A stretch of DNA of 64,000 nt from Takakia lepidozioides (Eukaryota; Streptophyta; Takakiopsida; Takakiales; Takakiaceae): positions 75,244,907 to 75,308,906 of the forward strand of contig CM060733.1 of NCBI GenBank assembly GCA_030704615.1, written 5' to 3'. A program made the position numbers and the translations under genes. The notes beneath the pieces are model-generated. The model was not told the origin of the DNA, did no database searches, and was given only the letters and a program-made list of their open reading frames with translations. Shown one piece after another: positions 46,573 through 58,895 of the stretch; the first letter of the stretch is position 1, and each line of letters starts with the position of its first letter.

Positions 46573-49500
46573 CTACTCTCCTACACCCTCCGAGGAACTT
46601 GCCCCACCTTCTTCCTCATCCCCCTCATCCTCCGAGCTCTGTGATGCATCAGTTCCACTATGCCTCTCAAAAATCCCGTCCTCTCCTTGGGGGACTGTCC
46701 ACCTCACCTCCTGGGAATCTTCTGCGTCTTCTCCCCCACTTTCCTCAGCAGAATCCAAGACAAATCTACGAGCCCGACGGGCTCTAATAGCTGCTGCCTC
46801 CTCCCTCATCTTCATTTTCTTGAGGCTTGCCTCGTCTAAAATCTGCTGTACACGACTAGGTTCGGAACACCTCCTAATGGACACCGAAGCAAGCCGGGCA
46901 GCATAAGTAGGAAGGATGTACTCCCTTTCTGGACTAGGCATGAAATCCCCCCTGGCAAAAAAAGGCACGTTCCTCCTGCCCATGAACTCCGGTGTAGACG
47001 TCCCCTCCGGCAGTACTTGGCATCCTACAGTAAGAACAAATCCACTTCAAGAATGTCAATACCAGCACAACCAGAAAGGGTTTTCAATGAAATAAGAGAG
47101 CGGAGGGAGGTGCCTCACGAAATCTGGAGGCAACTTACAATGCCACCACTCACTCGTAAACCGGGGGCTCCTCGGCCTCGATCCCAACTTCCTCCCCCCC
47201 CTGCTCCTTCTCGGATTTTTCCTCATCCTCCGAGGATGCCTCTTCCTCTTTCGGCAGACGTTCAGCCGCTGCAAGTTCCGAGTTGTGGAGGGCAGTATCT
47301 GGCTCGAAGGCGAACACATGCCTGTCGGACAACGTCCCTGCCCACATTGAAGCACCTGAGGAACAAAGGGCGGTTAATAGCTTGCGGCATGCAATTGCAA
47401 TCGGGCCAGGGGACAAACTGAGCACGTGAAGGGTTACCCGTGCCGCATGTGAGGTCCAGAATCCGCCCTTGGACATCCGAGCACGTCTCCATGAGGGTTT
47501 GGATGAAAGCAGGGCTCCGGGTCCGGCTGTACCGCCACGGTTTGCCTGTCTTTGTGTCCTTCGGCATACTGGAGTGGGGCACATAGTTGTAGAGGACATC
47601 GTAGGTTACAGGGTCCACAGCGGCATCAACAAGACGACCGTCGTTGCGGAATTTGAACGTAGACCCTCTCTTCACAAAGCAATATGCCTCAAACACCAAT
47701 GTCTGCACATCCAACAAAGAAGGGATCAACTCCAGGTCTACTTAACATACACCACAATATGAAGTGAATGCAATAGATTGATAACTTACACTTTGGCCCT
47801 CTGTTCGCAACCCCTGTGTACTGATGCAGAACCATTTTCTGAGGAGGACCGGGGTGACACTTTTCGGTGTCCACCTTGCCACCGCATTCTCTGTGGTCTT
47901 CCCTCTCGTGGCAAGGACAACCACACATCCACCGTCATCCAGAAGCATCCCCGCCAGCCCAAACCCGGCTTTCCAGTAGTCCTCAGTAAACCTGTTCCAG
48001 GTGGGCACACCATCCAGGCCCTCCAGCAGCTCCCCATCTGGAATGTCGAGGAGAATCATGTCGCAAGCTCTCTCCACCTCAACCCCCCCCCCCCCCCGAG
48101 TGCTCTTGCAATTCGTGCTCACAGCCGTGAAGAATTCCATCATGGCTTCAAAACCAGGGGTGTCTTTAGGCTCTGTACCGCCAGCCCTCTTCTTGGCTTT
48201 CCCCTTCTGCTCCGCCAGAGACTTGTTGTGTGCCACCTTCTTCGCCCTGGCAGCGAGAGCGTCAAGGAAGCTCTCATTGACGCATTGGATGATGGTTGGA
48301 GGTTCTAGCTTTGGCCTGTGCGTAAACGTCACCGCCGAATACCGCCGTGTAGGCTCGCCCTCAAATGCCAACTTCTTGGCAGAGCCAGTCCCACTCCGAA
48401 CTGACTTGGGAACCCGGACGACCGGTGACTGGGTAGGAGCAAGCAGTTGCAGGACCTTGAACAAAGTCGTCGTCCGAGTCACTCTCTTGGGTCCCCTCCT
48501 GCGCCTCCTCCGATGCCCCGATGGTTTTCTTCTTTTGGGTGTTACTGCACTCACCTGTTTCCTTGTCCTTTTCCTTTGGCCTTTACTCTTCTCATGCAAT
48601 TTCTCCTGAATTCTGCCTGAGCAAGCTCTGCCGCTTTCCTGGAGTTCGCAAGCGCTTTTGCCTCTTTTGCACCCAACGGAGGCAGCGGAGCCCGGTTTCG
48701 TCGGAATTCAGCATCCAGCTTCAATTGAAACTCGGATGGGTCGAGCGAGCCGGGCGGAAGGTCCACATACCAGGGCAATCACGCAAATGTTCCAGATGCC
48801 ACTCCTTCACAATATCGTCAGTGTACATGGAGTCAGCCCCAGGGTTCCTCCATGCCAGGAAGAATGGTGGCTCGAAAGACAGATGACCTTTCTCCAAAGG
48901 GAGAACTTGCAGTACCTGCATTCATGAAAACACAATGAGGTCCCTGAAATGCATATTCGGCACCATTTTCCCAGGTTGGGGCGGATGTGTGGGCCTAGAA
49001 ATGGAAAAATGGCGCCGAATTTCGGTTTTCGGTGACTGCCACCCTAGGGACTTAGCCATCTTGGAGCCCTGAACTGGAAATTCGGCGCCATTTTCCCGGT
49101 TTGGCCCGAAGATGGCTAAGTCCCAGAACCCAATAGGGCCTAGAACTGGAAAAATGGCGCCGAATTTCCAGTTCAGGGCCAGCCACCCTAGGGACTTAGC
49201 CCGAAAATGGCTAAGTCCCTGAACGGCAATAGGGCCTAGAACTGGAAAATGGCGCCGAATTTCCAGTTCAGGGCCAGCCACCCTAGGGACTTAGCCCGAA
49301 AATGGCTAAGTCCCTAGGGCCCTGGAAAATGGCGCCGAATTTCCAGTTCAGGGGGACTTAGCCGGGGGGGCCTAGAACTGGAAAAGTTCCGGGCTAGGGA
49401 CTTAGCCCGAAAATGGCTAAACGGCAATAGGGCCTGAACTGGAACCGAATTTCCAGGGGCCAGCCAGTCTAGGGACTTAGCCCGAAAATGGCTAAGTCCC

Positions 49501-52500
49501 TGAACGGCAATAGGGCCTAGAACTGGAAAATGGCGCCGAATTTCCAGTTCAGGGCCAGCCAGTCTAGGGACTTAGCCATTTTCGGAGCCCTGACTGGAAA
49601 TTCGGCGCCATTTTCCCTAACACTGAGGCCTCTAACATCCTGAAATGCAAGGACTTGAAAGAAAGGCAGCGCGTATGTACCTGTACAGAAGGCGCATTGC
49701 TGCTTTGTCCGCGTTCGGCTGGTCGGTGAACTCGTGGCTCCGGCGAGCATCTGCTATCTCCCGAAAGAATAGGTTGGTTTTGTAGAGCAGAAAGTACCTC
49801 GTCACATAGTCACGTAGGCTCTCTGCTGCAGGAGATATCTCCATCTTGAACTGATGTGCTTGTGTGTCCAGCTGCTCTTGCGCATTCGTCGTCACCTGTG
49901 GATTCATCAGATTTTTTCAAAAAATACATGAAAACCCCACTAGAGTAGAAGCCCAAACGAAGCGTGGGGAAGTACCTGAAACCACCATGTCATGCGGTTC
50001 ATCCACATGTCGAATGTGGGGTCAGAGAGTTTGTCCGGTTTGGGGAAGCTCCACATGTCCCTGGTACTTTGGGAACCATTCCAGATTTGGAGCCACCGGG
50101 TCTGTCCAACCACCCAGCATATTCGTAAGCGCCAAACACCACAAAAAGAGTTGTTGCCACCACAATTTGGTTAAGAATGTATCACCTTTTCTGTTGCATC
50201 CACACAGGATGTGGCTAGACGATGGAGCTTCTCCAATGTCATCGTGGGCTTCAGAGCGCGAGAGTAGTGCTTCCCCACCTCCACCAGAAAGTCGGCACCA
50301 AGGGCGGGATCAGCTATGGCCACGTACTTTACCATCCGCGACTTGTACTTTATGCGGGCCCTCACCTCCGCAGCTTTGACATACGATTCGAGTTCCGGGA
50401 GGGTTGGATTCTTCTCCTCTGACTCCATGTAGAACCTCCGCGCATGTGCCAAATCCTGCTGTATTTTCGTCTGTCAAGAATGCGCACATAAGATTAGAGA
50501 TCCTGCTTCTCACAATTTTCTTCTATTGGGGGAGGAGAGACAGATTAGCTCAACAAAACTGTCAGGAGCTTTACCCGAAATATGTAGTCCACCATGGCGT
50601 CGACGCTCAGCCTATACCAGGTTCTGTCTGCCTTTGCCTCCGACTTGCGCAGGAGGTCGGCACTGAGGGAATTGGCAAACTCTTGCACCCCCTGCTTCCC
50701 GACATCCTTCACTCGGAAGAGCATATGGGACAAGTTGGTGGCAATGAAGGCATTCTCAGTCACCCTGCAGTGCCACATTTCCATCAAACAATACTGAAAT
50801 GGGAATTTTCATCATATATGAGGATTCGCAATGAAATGACTTCCAAATTCAAAGTCCAAAAGCGAGAGGGTTGTAGCTTACGAGTTGATGTCGGCCATTG
50901 CAGCTTTGAGAAGACTGCGATCTTTGGGCCCCGCAACCTTCAGCACAACACAATCCACGGCGAAATGCCAATCGAGGTCGTTGGGGGTGGGCTTGGGCAA
51001 TGTGCTCCATCCATGCCAGGAGGCGATGATTGCCGTCCCACACGTAGAACATCTTACCGGACAAGTGCTGGAAAAGAGGATCACTAGCAATCGATCTCTC
51101 GAACTCCTCATTTCGCGTTTGCCAATGGGGACCCCATTTGTCCACCTCATCGGAAGTGTGGGCACGGGAAGCTCCGTGGTCGTTCTCAATGGAAACGTAA
51201 AAGGCAGACCCCATTCGATATCCATCCCGGAAAGAGAATTTCAGCTTGTCGATATCGCCTGGGAGGGCAGGTCTCACCACCTGCAATGACACCAAGCGGC
51301 AAAGGGGAATTCGAAGCTTGGCCGGGTACACCATGCCCCCAGCACCCTGCCAATGTTGCTGTGGGTTGCCTCCAACATCTTGGCAGCGGCCAACTTCATA
51401 TCCGCCTCAGACATGACGTCTGCTGCAGAGGGGTTTTCCGGCAGCCCACCAGGACCGCCAAATCCAGCCTGTATGCTCGGGTTTGGGGCCTGGGGATGTC
51501 CGGGAGGATGTCATCCTGGTCAGAAGCTCCCTGTCGTCCTCCTCAACAGGGTCAGCCACCTGCGAAACCACCTCCAGCACTCTCCCCGTCTCTACTGCCC
51601 TCTCCCTGGCTTCACCTCGAACTTGCACAATCCGTGCTCTTTCTGGTGTTCTTTCCTCTCCTCCACTCTCCACCGTATGGGTAATTGCGGGGCTGCTCTT
51701 GCCCGCGATGGTCTAACCGGTGTGTTACTGCCTCTCTGTGGTGTCTTGGAGGGATCCACCGTCTCTGTGCGTCCCTCGCTTACATTGGCATCTGTCATTT
51801 GGGCACCCCTGGCCTCTTCAGTGGCCTTTTCTCTTTCCTCCTGGCTAGCATTCTGTCTCGTCTGTTCTTTTGCCCTCTCTTTTGCCCTCTCACGGGCTTT
51901 CTGTTTCTTACTAGGGCTAGCAGCAGGGGAGCCCTCCAGGACGACCACCTTTGATTGAGGCGAACTGACACCCTCGCGCGCACTGCTCACTCCCCCCTCC
52001 GCAGCCCGTGACGGCTCTCTCGCCGGGGATTGCATGTGCTTAGCTTTCTTCTTTTCTTTGCGTGGGCGGGCCCTACTGCATGTGCATGAACAACCTCCAT
52101 TGCCGGATCTGCTGTCCTCATGTCCTCACGCCCTTCACCTGCCATGCCGCCTGCACAACCTCCCCAATGCCTATTCTGTCGTACTCTCGTTGCAAGTCCT
52201 CCCGTCCACCAACAAAAGGTTTAAGTTTGCCCTCTCGCCCCAAGTTGGGCGATTCAAACATGCGATGAGTTGGAGCTGTCGATGATACCACCAGCGTGCC
52301 GGGCTCGTCGTCACTGTCATTCCCAAAAATCGTGAAACCAACATCGGTGCAAAAACCAGCATCGCAACGAGCAGCGCAACCACCATAGCAACAATCGTGT
52401 AACAAAATGAAAACATAACAAGTTTAGGAAGTATGGAGAGCCATGCAACACAATGAAAACAAATGCAACCATTGCCTGAGAATGACATGCACAAGCAGCC

Positions 52501-52842
52501 TTCTCCAGAGCTGCCGGATTTGCACACGCATTGCAAACAATCTAAGGTTCACTCAACTATCTAAAGTTCACTCATCCAGCGAAGCCAGGATGAAGATGCA
52601 AAAAAAGCGAGGCAACAAAGCGAAAGCAAAAAAAATCGAACAAAGCGAAAGCAGAAGTGGCTTGCCTGAGAGTACTCGGCTTCAGTTGGCGCGGGTTGTG
52701 AGCAAGACACTGGAATCTCCTGCTGGAGCTTCAGTTTGGCCATGCGAGAGATTGGCCGTCGTCCGTAGTACAGAGCTTTCAACTTCCGCCGCGGTCTGGA
52801 TGTGAGGTCTCTCTCAGGAGAGCCACGCCCTTCAGGCGGCAT
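46573..52842 (-). CDS. ParB-like domain / class-beta DNA methyltransferase fusion (E3 copy)
   Basis: Start ATG 52,842 (MPPEGRGSPERDL), stop 46,573; AATAAA on the minus strand at 46,504-46,509. This copy complements the E1 one. The region-IV exon is open here over 47,742-48,599 (NESFLDALAARAKK, CDMILLDIPDGELLEG, AGFGLAGMLLDDGGCVVVLA) because its C run is 15 long, a multiple of three. The linker (51,592-52,035) is rich in Lys, Arg and Glu (KKQKARERAKERAKE). The ParB-like domain at 50,900-51,334 shows IPLCRLVSLQVVRPALPGD and FYVWDGNHRLLAW. The C-terminal half has SPAFIQTLMETCSD, ILDLTCGTG, GASMWAGTLSDRHVFAFEPD (intron in the glycine) and RRNVPFFARGDFM, then an acidic tail. A frameshift at ~50,985 and others remain. 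Probable nuclear protein; methylation of its own element's DNA is an inference. Confidence 0.8.
48945..49625. repeat. Intronic beta array (E3)
   Basis: This mirrors 7,190-7,925, in the same intron of the methyltransferase gene. Units combine GGAAAATGGC joined to GCCGAATTTCC with the AGGGACTTAGCC...GGCTAAGTCCCT hairpin. There are more internal deletions than in E1. Confidence 0.9.
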
Positions 52843-53039
52843 AAGTCCCAGCCAAAATGGAAAAAGATCTCCGTTTTTGGGTACATGCCTCGAATAGCAT
52901 GTTAAGCCAAGATTAGCATGAGATTTAGGGTACGTATCCAGGAAGCCATGTGTCGCCAGCCCGAATGAAAACCGACGGCGTGGACATTTATTGCCCAACT
53001 GCGCAATTAAATGTCGGATGAAGCCCTCCATGTCGGATG

Positions 53040-54215
53040 AAAATCGACGGAACCCGGAATTTCCAACGTAGAGGTAATTCGGAGCGCTGCAGGAATTTTC
53101 CATCCTGCAGGTAATTCCGCAGCAGGATGGAAATTTTTCCATCTAGGGCGGCGCGCGAAATTTCCCTCAGCAGGTAATTCGGAGGCGGATGGATGGAAAT
53201 CCGGATTTCCATCCGCCGCGCCGGCGCCGAATTTCCATCCGCAGGTAATTCGGGATGGATGGAAATCCGGCGGGTAATTCGGCCGGCGCCGAATTTCCAT
53301 CCAGCAGGTAAGTCGGAATGGATATTCGGCGCCGAATTTCCATCGCCAGGTATTTTGAAGCAGGTAAATCCTTTAAACTAACAAAGACGGAGACTTCGTC
53401 GGACGGAAATTCGGCGCCGTTTTCCATTCTGGGAACTTCCGGATGGAAATTCGGCGCCGAATCTCCATCCAGGGGATGCTCTCTGTCGAACACGTGCCGG
53501 CCTCTACGCCCGAGGCGACTTCATCAGGGCGTTCCCCTGTTGGATTATTCGGTGCCGAATTTCCGTCCGGGGGTTGAAATGTGACGGCCAGGTGCCGGCC
53601 TCTCCCCCTCCCCGACTGCATCCGAACCGCCCGGATGGAAATCGGCGCCGTTTTTCCATCTAGGGATGTTTTTATGCGGCCAGTTTTCGGCCTGACCCCC
53701 CGACACGACTTCCTTTGGGGGGCCCGGATGGAAATTCGGCGCCGAATCTCCATCCAGGGGATGTTCTCTGTCGCACACCGCCGGCCTCTGCGCCCGAGGC
53801 GACTTCATCCGGGCTTCCCCTGTGTATATTCGGTGCCGAATTTCCGTCGGGGGTTGTAATGTGAGGGCAGGCCAGATGGCGGCCTTCCCCCGAGCCGACT
53901 GCATCCAAAAGCATCGGATGGAAATTCGGCGCCGTTTTCCATCCGCGTAGGTTTTATGTTGGCCAGTTTTCAGCCTGACCCCCCGAAAGGACTTCCTTTG
54001 GGGGGATCCGAATGGAAATTTGGCGCTGAATTTCCGTCCGGGGGATGTTCTCTGTCGGACAGGTGCCGGCATCTCTGCCCCAGACAACTTCATCCGTGCG
54101 GCCTCTGTTGGATATTGGGTGCCGATTTCCATTCGTAGTAGGGTGGTAGTAATGTGACGGCACGGTGCCGGCTTCTCCCCTTCAGCCGTCATCATCCGGA
54201 CGGCCCCCCACTTTC
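53040..54215. repeat. Alpha palindrome array between divergent E3 genes
   Basis: This is the counterpart of 2,270-3,760 but about 300 bases shorter. The 53,040-53,350 part has simple palindromes and 53,400-54,215 has the ~280-300-bp tandem repeat. It separates the starts of the methyltransferase (minus) and transposase (plus) genes. Confidence 0.92.
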
Positions 54216-54319
54216 TGACTGCATACCGTTGGCAGTTATTGCGCAAAGACCAGGGGCCGCATTCCGGAGACAAGGTTCATTAACACTCTGACTGTGGATT
54301 TTTGAGATAGTTGGCTCCT

Positions 54320-57300
54320 GGATTTGGATCAGGCTTCGTCGCTCGGACAAATCGGCACCGCATTCCTTCCCATCGCTGCATCCCCCTTCTACCAGGGAGC
54401 TTCCCCGCACGCCATCCTGGCAGTCTTGCGTGCACATCTCCATGGCGGAAAACCCGAGCGCTACAGTGTACTGCCCTCCTCAGACGGCATAGAGCTTCAT
54501 TCCGTGCAGAGGGGACATCTGCTGGGTGATGGAGAAAATATCTGTGCGTTCGATAACACCTGAAACCGGGGTCGTTTTTTTGGAGGAGGAAAGGAAAGGA
54601 CTCAAACGGCCTTGTTGTCGAGAGTATTGTTGTGCTCCCCGATGATTGATTTCGGCGATGGCAGGGAATGGCGAGTTCCACCATCGGACAGCGTCATATA
54701 CAGGGGTGTTGGGGACTTCATTTGCCCGCCAAATGCACCTTCTATCCTGGCGCCTTCCATGAAACAATCCGCGAATCAGAGAGTGGCTACCTCAAAGAGA
54801 GAAGTCCGCAACGAAGTAAATCCAAAGCCGAACCCATCCATGAAGACGAGCGAGAGAACCGGGTTGTTCACAACCTGTCCAACTCAGACGAGGTCATGGA
54901 AGTTCCGAGGTCGTCTTGGAGATCAGGCAAGTCCTCAATGGACGTCAGTGGAGGAGGGAGTCATATTCCCAGCACGAGCACCGCATTTCGATCTATTCTT
55001 GAAATTCTGCGAGGGCTTCACCTGGAGGGACACCGGTCGGAGCTGGCCGGGCTGGACTACAACAAGTTCGCAATTAAATTAGTTACATGCCTTCCCGCCG
55101 ACGTCGACGGTAATATCTTCTTTGAGTTCCCTCCTCGGGCGGACTACTCGAGGGCGTCCGGAATGTTGACAGCTATGGATAGAAACATGACGGTCATCCT
55201 TGGTGCGTTACCCAAACCCCCAGCATGAGATGCTCGATGGTGGTGTGCGGTGCGCTACGTTGTTTGTGCGGGGAGGCGGTTGTTTCTCCCCAACTTGCTT
55301 CCACTTTAAATCCAGAGGTCACAGGAACAGACCGATTGGACAGGCACAGCTCATCAACCATTTCGAGCTCAAGAGAAGGTTCCGAACTCCACATTTAAGT
55401 GTGCGCATTGCAAAGAACCACCTCACTGCATGTCTGTTTGTAATGCCAAGCAGTTCTATGTGTTGTACCGTTTCCCTGACCTCACCCGAGCTTGCATACA
55501 CGTTGGTTCCCATTGTCACAAATTGGCGAGGGGAACTGCGGGGAGGCTGCCCACGAAGCAGAGCAGCTCGTTCAGGAGGAGGTAAGTTGAGACGGGTGCA
55601 AACCAACAGACACAGCTCCAAGCCGCCCATTAAGATGGCATTGGCCAGAATTATGTCGGAAGACGGCTCGATAGAGTTCCTCTCGACGAGAAGGAAATGG
55701 AGGCATTGCTGAGTCGGTGTCCCACGTATGTCACCAAATGTCCGAAACCACATTGTCTCATGCAAACAGAAAATTGGGCGTGGCTCGGATATGCACTCCA
55801 TTCTGGAGGTGAAGCGACGATGTGGATATGACTACATTCAGAAGTAGGTTTCCAGGACAAGGGACTGAGGCAGATCGTTGTTTCGTATTCAAAATGTCAC
55901 GTGTGGACCTGGCAGCGGCGTCGAACTGGTCGACAGGAGGATGACGAGGTGGGGACTTGTCAAACAGTTGGGTCATGTTCGACCAATCAAGCGAATTACA
56001 AATCACCAGTGGGTGACAATGGGTGCACATGTCTACGACACCCACTGCAGGATGCTAATGACAATTACTATTTGTGAGATGAAAGGAGAGGAACACAATC
56101 GGAGATGCTTCTTGGCAGGGAATAAACGAACAGATGGCCAAGGCGGATTGATTGCCCCTCCGAATTTCCGTGGTTTCATGGCGGACAACGCACAAGCAAA
56201 TTGGGCTGCCATCCGAAGGGTGTACGGGCAAGACCCAATGTTCCCAGGGGAGGCAAGGAGAAGGAGAGATCTTGTGGTTCCATTCTGCAGGACCTTTCGC
56301 AGTACACAACCAGGCTCGTGGCGCCAGATTTCAGAGAGGAGCACCGTTCCATGTGCCTTGCGTGGAAGCGCGCTCCACCTTGGATGATGCAGAGACACAT
56401 TTGCATGTATACGGGCTTGGTGGACATCGTCAGGTGCTATATAGGAATCAGACGAGGGAGCAATGGTCAGTTGTGCTAGCATGGCATGGTGGGCATTATC
56501 GTTTCTCCAGTTCGGCGACTATATGCGGGAGGTGAGTTGCACGAATTCGGCGTCCCGTTGAATAGTATTCTGGCCATATTTGTAACTTGCTTGTAACTCA
56601 ACAATGTGCTTGTGCAGGAAATGGTCTCGACTCCGACACCGACATGCCCACGACAAACATGGCCGAATCAGTGCACTCTTCCTGGCGTGCCTCCTCGGCG
56701 GGCATCTGGTGGACATTCTCACTGCCACAACGGAGGACATTGTGAGGTCAATTATGCAGCAATGCAGGTACAACGAGTTCTTGAAAGGGAAACAGTGGGG
56801 CTTGGGGCCGGACATGTCGGAAATGCTCATGCGGACTGCCTCTAGATCGAAGAATCCTCGAAGTGGGCGGCGGCCTTGCGAGAGGGCCTTTCGGGACACG
56901 CCATTGCTGCGAAGAGGCCCAACATTTGGAAGGAGATGTTCATACCCGTCCAGTGAGACGAAGACTTGACGAGGCACCTGGCGGGAGAAGAGGATTCATG
57001 GCGAGCTGACAAGAATATTCGCACGCTCCCTCGTGGTCCGGTGATGTTGTCCAAGGAGGTCTCGTCGAGCACTGCAAGTCCTGCACGTTCAGATCGCCAT
57101 CTCCTTTGAGCACAGGGCGTGTGCCCGGCAAACATAACGAGCCATCTGTAGTAAAGCAGTACAACATTCCCATTGTGGAGACAAAGAGTGTCGTAGTCAC
57201 AGTGGAGAATTGCGAGGACATTACCGGCATTCGAGGGGAAGTGCTGCGCCATCCGGGTGGATACGAGAGCACGCTGTGGTGAGATGATTCGGAGGAACCC

Positions 57301-58039
57301 ACACGGTGCTGTACCTGCACCTTGTTTCAGCGGCAGATTTTTGACTCCACATTTGCTCACGCCACAACGCAGAAATTTTGGTTCTGTAGGCACGACATAA
57401 TGACCTGTGTATTTGGCAAGCCCAAGTACGGGATTCAGGGAATGTCGGAGCTTCCGGGCGTCTGGCCTGTTGCACCGGTTGCAGCCTCTCTCAGAATGAG
57501 GCGGATGCTCTATCTGCCAGCAGGATTCGAATGGTGCAAACGCACAGACATACCGGCCCACACCATTTCCGGTTCCTCTCAGACCCAGCCATTGCAGATG
57601 CTCGGTACAGTAGTAGAGACGGATTGGACAATTCTGCACATCCCACAATGCGATTCGGAAGAGTGAAGAGACGACACCCTCCCAACAAGTTGAATGAGAC
57701 TCGGATTGCCAATGCTCTTGGGATGGCTTGCACTATTCAGAGCTCGTGGACGTACCCCCACCCGCCTTGGGCATGTGTATCGGATGGAACGGCCGGCTCG
57801 GCTGTACGCGACGATGTATACACAATTACGATTGGAGTGGAGCCGACTTGCAATTGTACGGAACTTCTCGTTGATGGAAGCAAAGAAGGGTTCGAAGTAT
57901 TATCCGTGCAAGCATCTGTATTACATTTACCTGAAAGAGATTGAGGATGAACGTGACTATTGATGACTTTATTCATGCACCGGCGTTGAGCGTGAACGAG
58001 CTGCACAAACTCCTCCTTAGGGATTCCAGAAATCATTGA
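54320..58039 (+). pseudogene. MULE-type transposase, full length but frameshifted (E3)
   Basis: The N-terminal segment 54,324-54,563 (YQGASPHAILAVLRAHLHGG, RGHLLGDGENICAFDNT) is followed by KTSERTGLF, then the Cys/His region (~55,170-55,530) and the DDE-like core (~55,980-56,420: RITNHQWVTMGAHVYD, FRGFMADNAQANWAAIRR). An intron ends near 56,617. After it come TDMPTTNMAESVHSSWR and, in changing frames, the C-terminal part: CCAIRVDTRARC, FWFCRHDIMTCVFGKPKYG, the SWIM finger CNC...YYPCKHLYYIY (57,850-57,930) and DFIHAPALSVNELHKLLL, ending at TGA 58,039. The domains correspond one for one with the E2 protein. The many frame breaks mean this copy cannot make the whole protein as assembled. Confidence 0.75.
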
Positions 58040-58194
58040 TGGGGCAAAGGGAATCCTCCATATGGATATTTTCAATTGCATTTGCTTGCTTTTTGTATCA
58101 GACTTTTTTTGCAGTGTAATGAAATGCACCCAAAAACTCCTGGAATGAGGCCAATATTCCATTCAAACTGAGATCAAAGAGAAGCAGTTGTGGG

Positions 58195-58640
58195 GCCATT
58201 TCTGGAAAAATGGCGCCGAATTTCTCTTTTTGGGGCCGAAATCTGGCTAAGTCCCAACATGCACTGGTACCTGTGTTTGGGAAAATGGCGCCGAATTTCT
58301 CTTTTTTGGGCCGAAAACTGGCTAAGTCCCAACATGCACTGGTACCGTTGGTGTCTGGAAAAATGGTGCCGAATTTCTCTTTTTTGGCCGAAAACTGGCT
58401 AAGTCCCAACATGCACTGGTACAGTGTCTGGAAAAATGTGGCGCCGATTTCCCTATTTTGCGCCAAAACTGGCTAAGTCCAAACATGCCACTGGAAAAAT
58501 GGCGCCGAATACCTGTCATGAGGGGACCTATAGCCGCGGAATTCGGCACCATTTTTCGCCAGAGAGACCTATTACGCGAAATACGTCGCCGTTTTTTTCA
58601 GGTTACGGACCCTTATTACCGCCGAAATTCGGCGCCGCAT
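58195..58640. repeat. Epsilon array near the E3 right end
   Basis: About four tandem units of ~65-70 bp lie here, each with GGAAAAATGGCGCCGAATTT, GGGCCGAAAACTGGCTAAGT and CCCAACATGCACTGGTAC. They are followed by degenerate singles up to the GGCGCC at 58,632. The array shares the GGCTAAGTCCC and GGCGCC parts with the beta array, so it looks like a subterminal version of the same signal. Confidence 0.88.
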
Positions 58641-58659
58641 ATTTGCACATGTCGTGGGA

Positions 58660-58895
58660 ATTGGCATGAGCGGAAAGACGAAATATCATGAGCACAACTG
58701 TCAAAACTGCAATTTTCCCTTCAAGGGGCCGAATAATATATTTGTTTTTCCTTACACATTGCATTGAATTATTGTTTTTTATTGTTTTTTATTTTCGAAA
58801 TTTGTACTTCTGCTCATGAAAACCGATTGTCTTACTACTCTGCTCATGCCGCTCATGCCGCTCATGCTCATGAAATAGCAAACCTCTGACAATTG
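58660..58895. repeat. E3 right terminus and target copy
   Basis: Scattered CATGAGC/GCTCATG repeats end in GCTCATGAAATAGCAAACCT. The element stops at 58,886 and the target copy TGACAATTG is 58,887-58,895. Confidence 0.85.

Larger units (their letters stand above)
38113..56458 (-). repeat. Right arm of the large inverted duplication
   Basis: This is the reverse complement of 1-18,721. It includes the D-family gene (39,468-45,076) and most of E3. It is 375 bases shorter overall, largely from deletions in the palindrome arrays. Open frames often differ between arms by single-base gains or losses, and each arm is the better one in places. Confidence 0.93.
46354..58886 (-). mobile_element. E3: complete 12.5-kb MULE-like element with ParB-methyltransferase
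   Basis: Both ends are visible: GGGGCTGCTATTTCATGAGC at the left and, as complement, GAGGTTTGCTATTTCATGAG at the right. They are flanked by a perfect 9-bp duplication TGACAATTG, so the empty site can be read as ...CACTATGACAATTGATGTCG. Contents: methyltransferase gene (minus), alpha array, transposase (plus) and an epsilon array near the right end. Length, ends and target length fit the Mutator superfamily. Confidence 0.88.

Noticed and set aside
1-56458. Inverted duplication as a simple fold-back read artefact
   Set aside because: A ~19-kb unrelated spacer and many differences between arms make this less likely, although an assembly join cannot be excluded.
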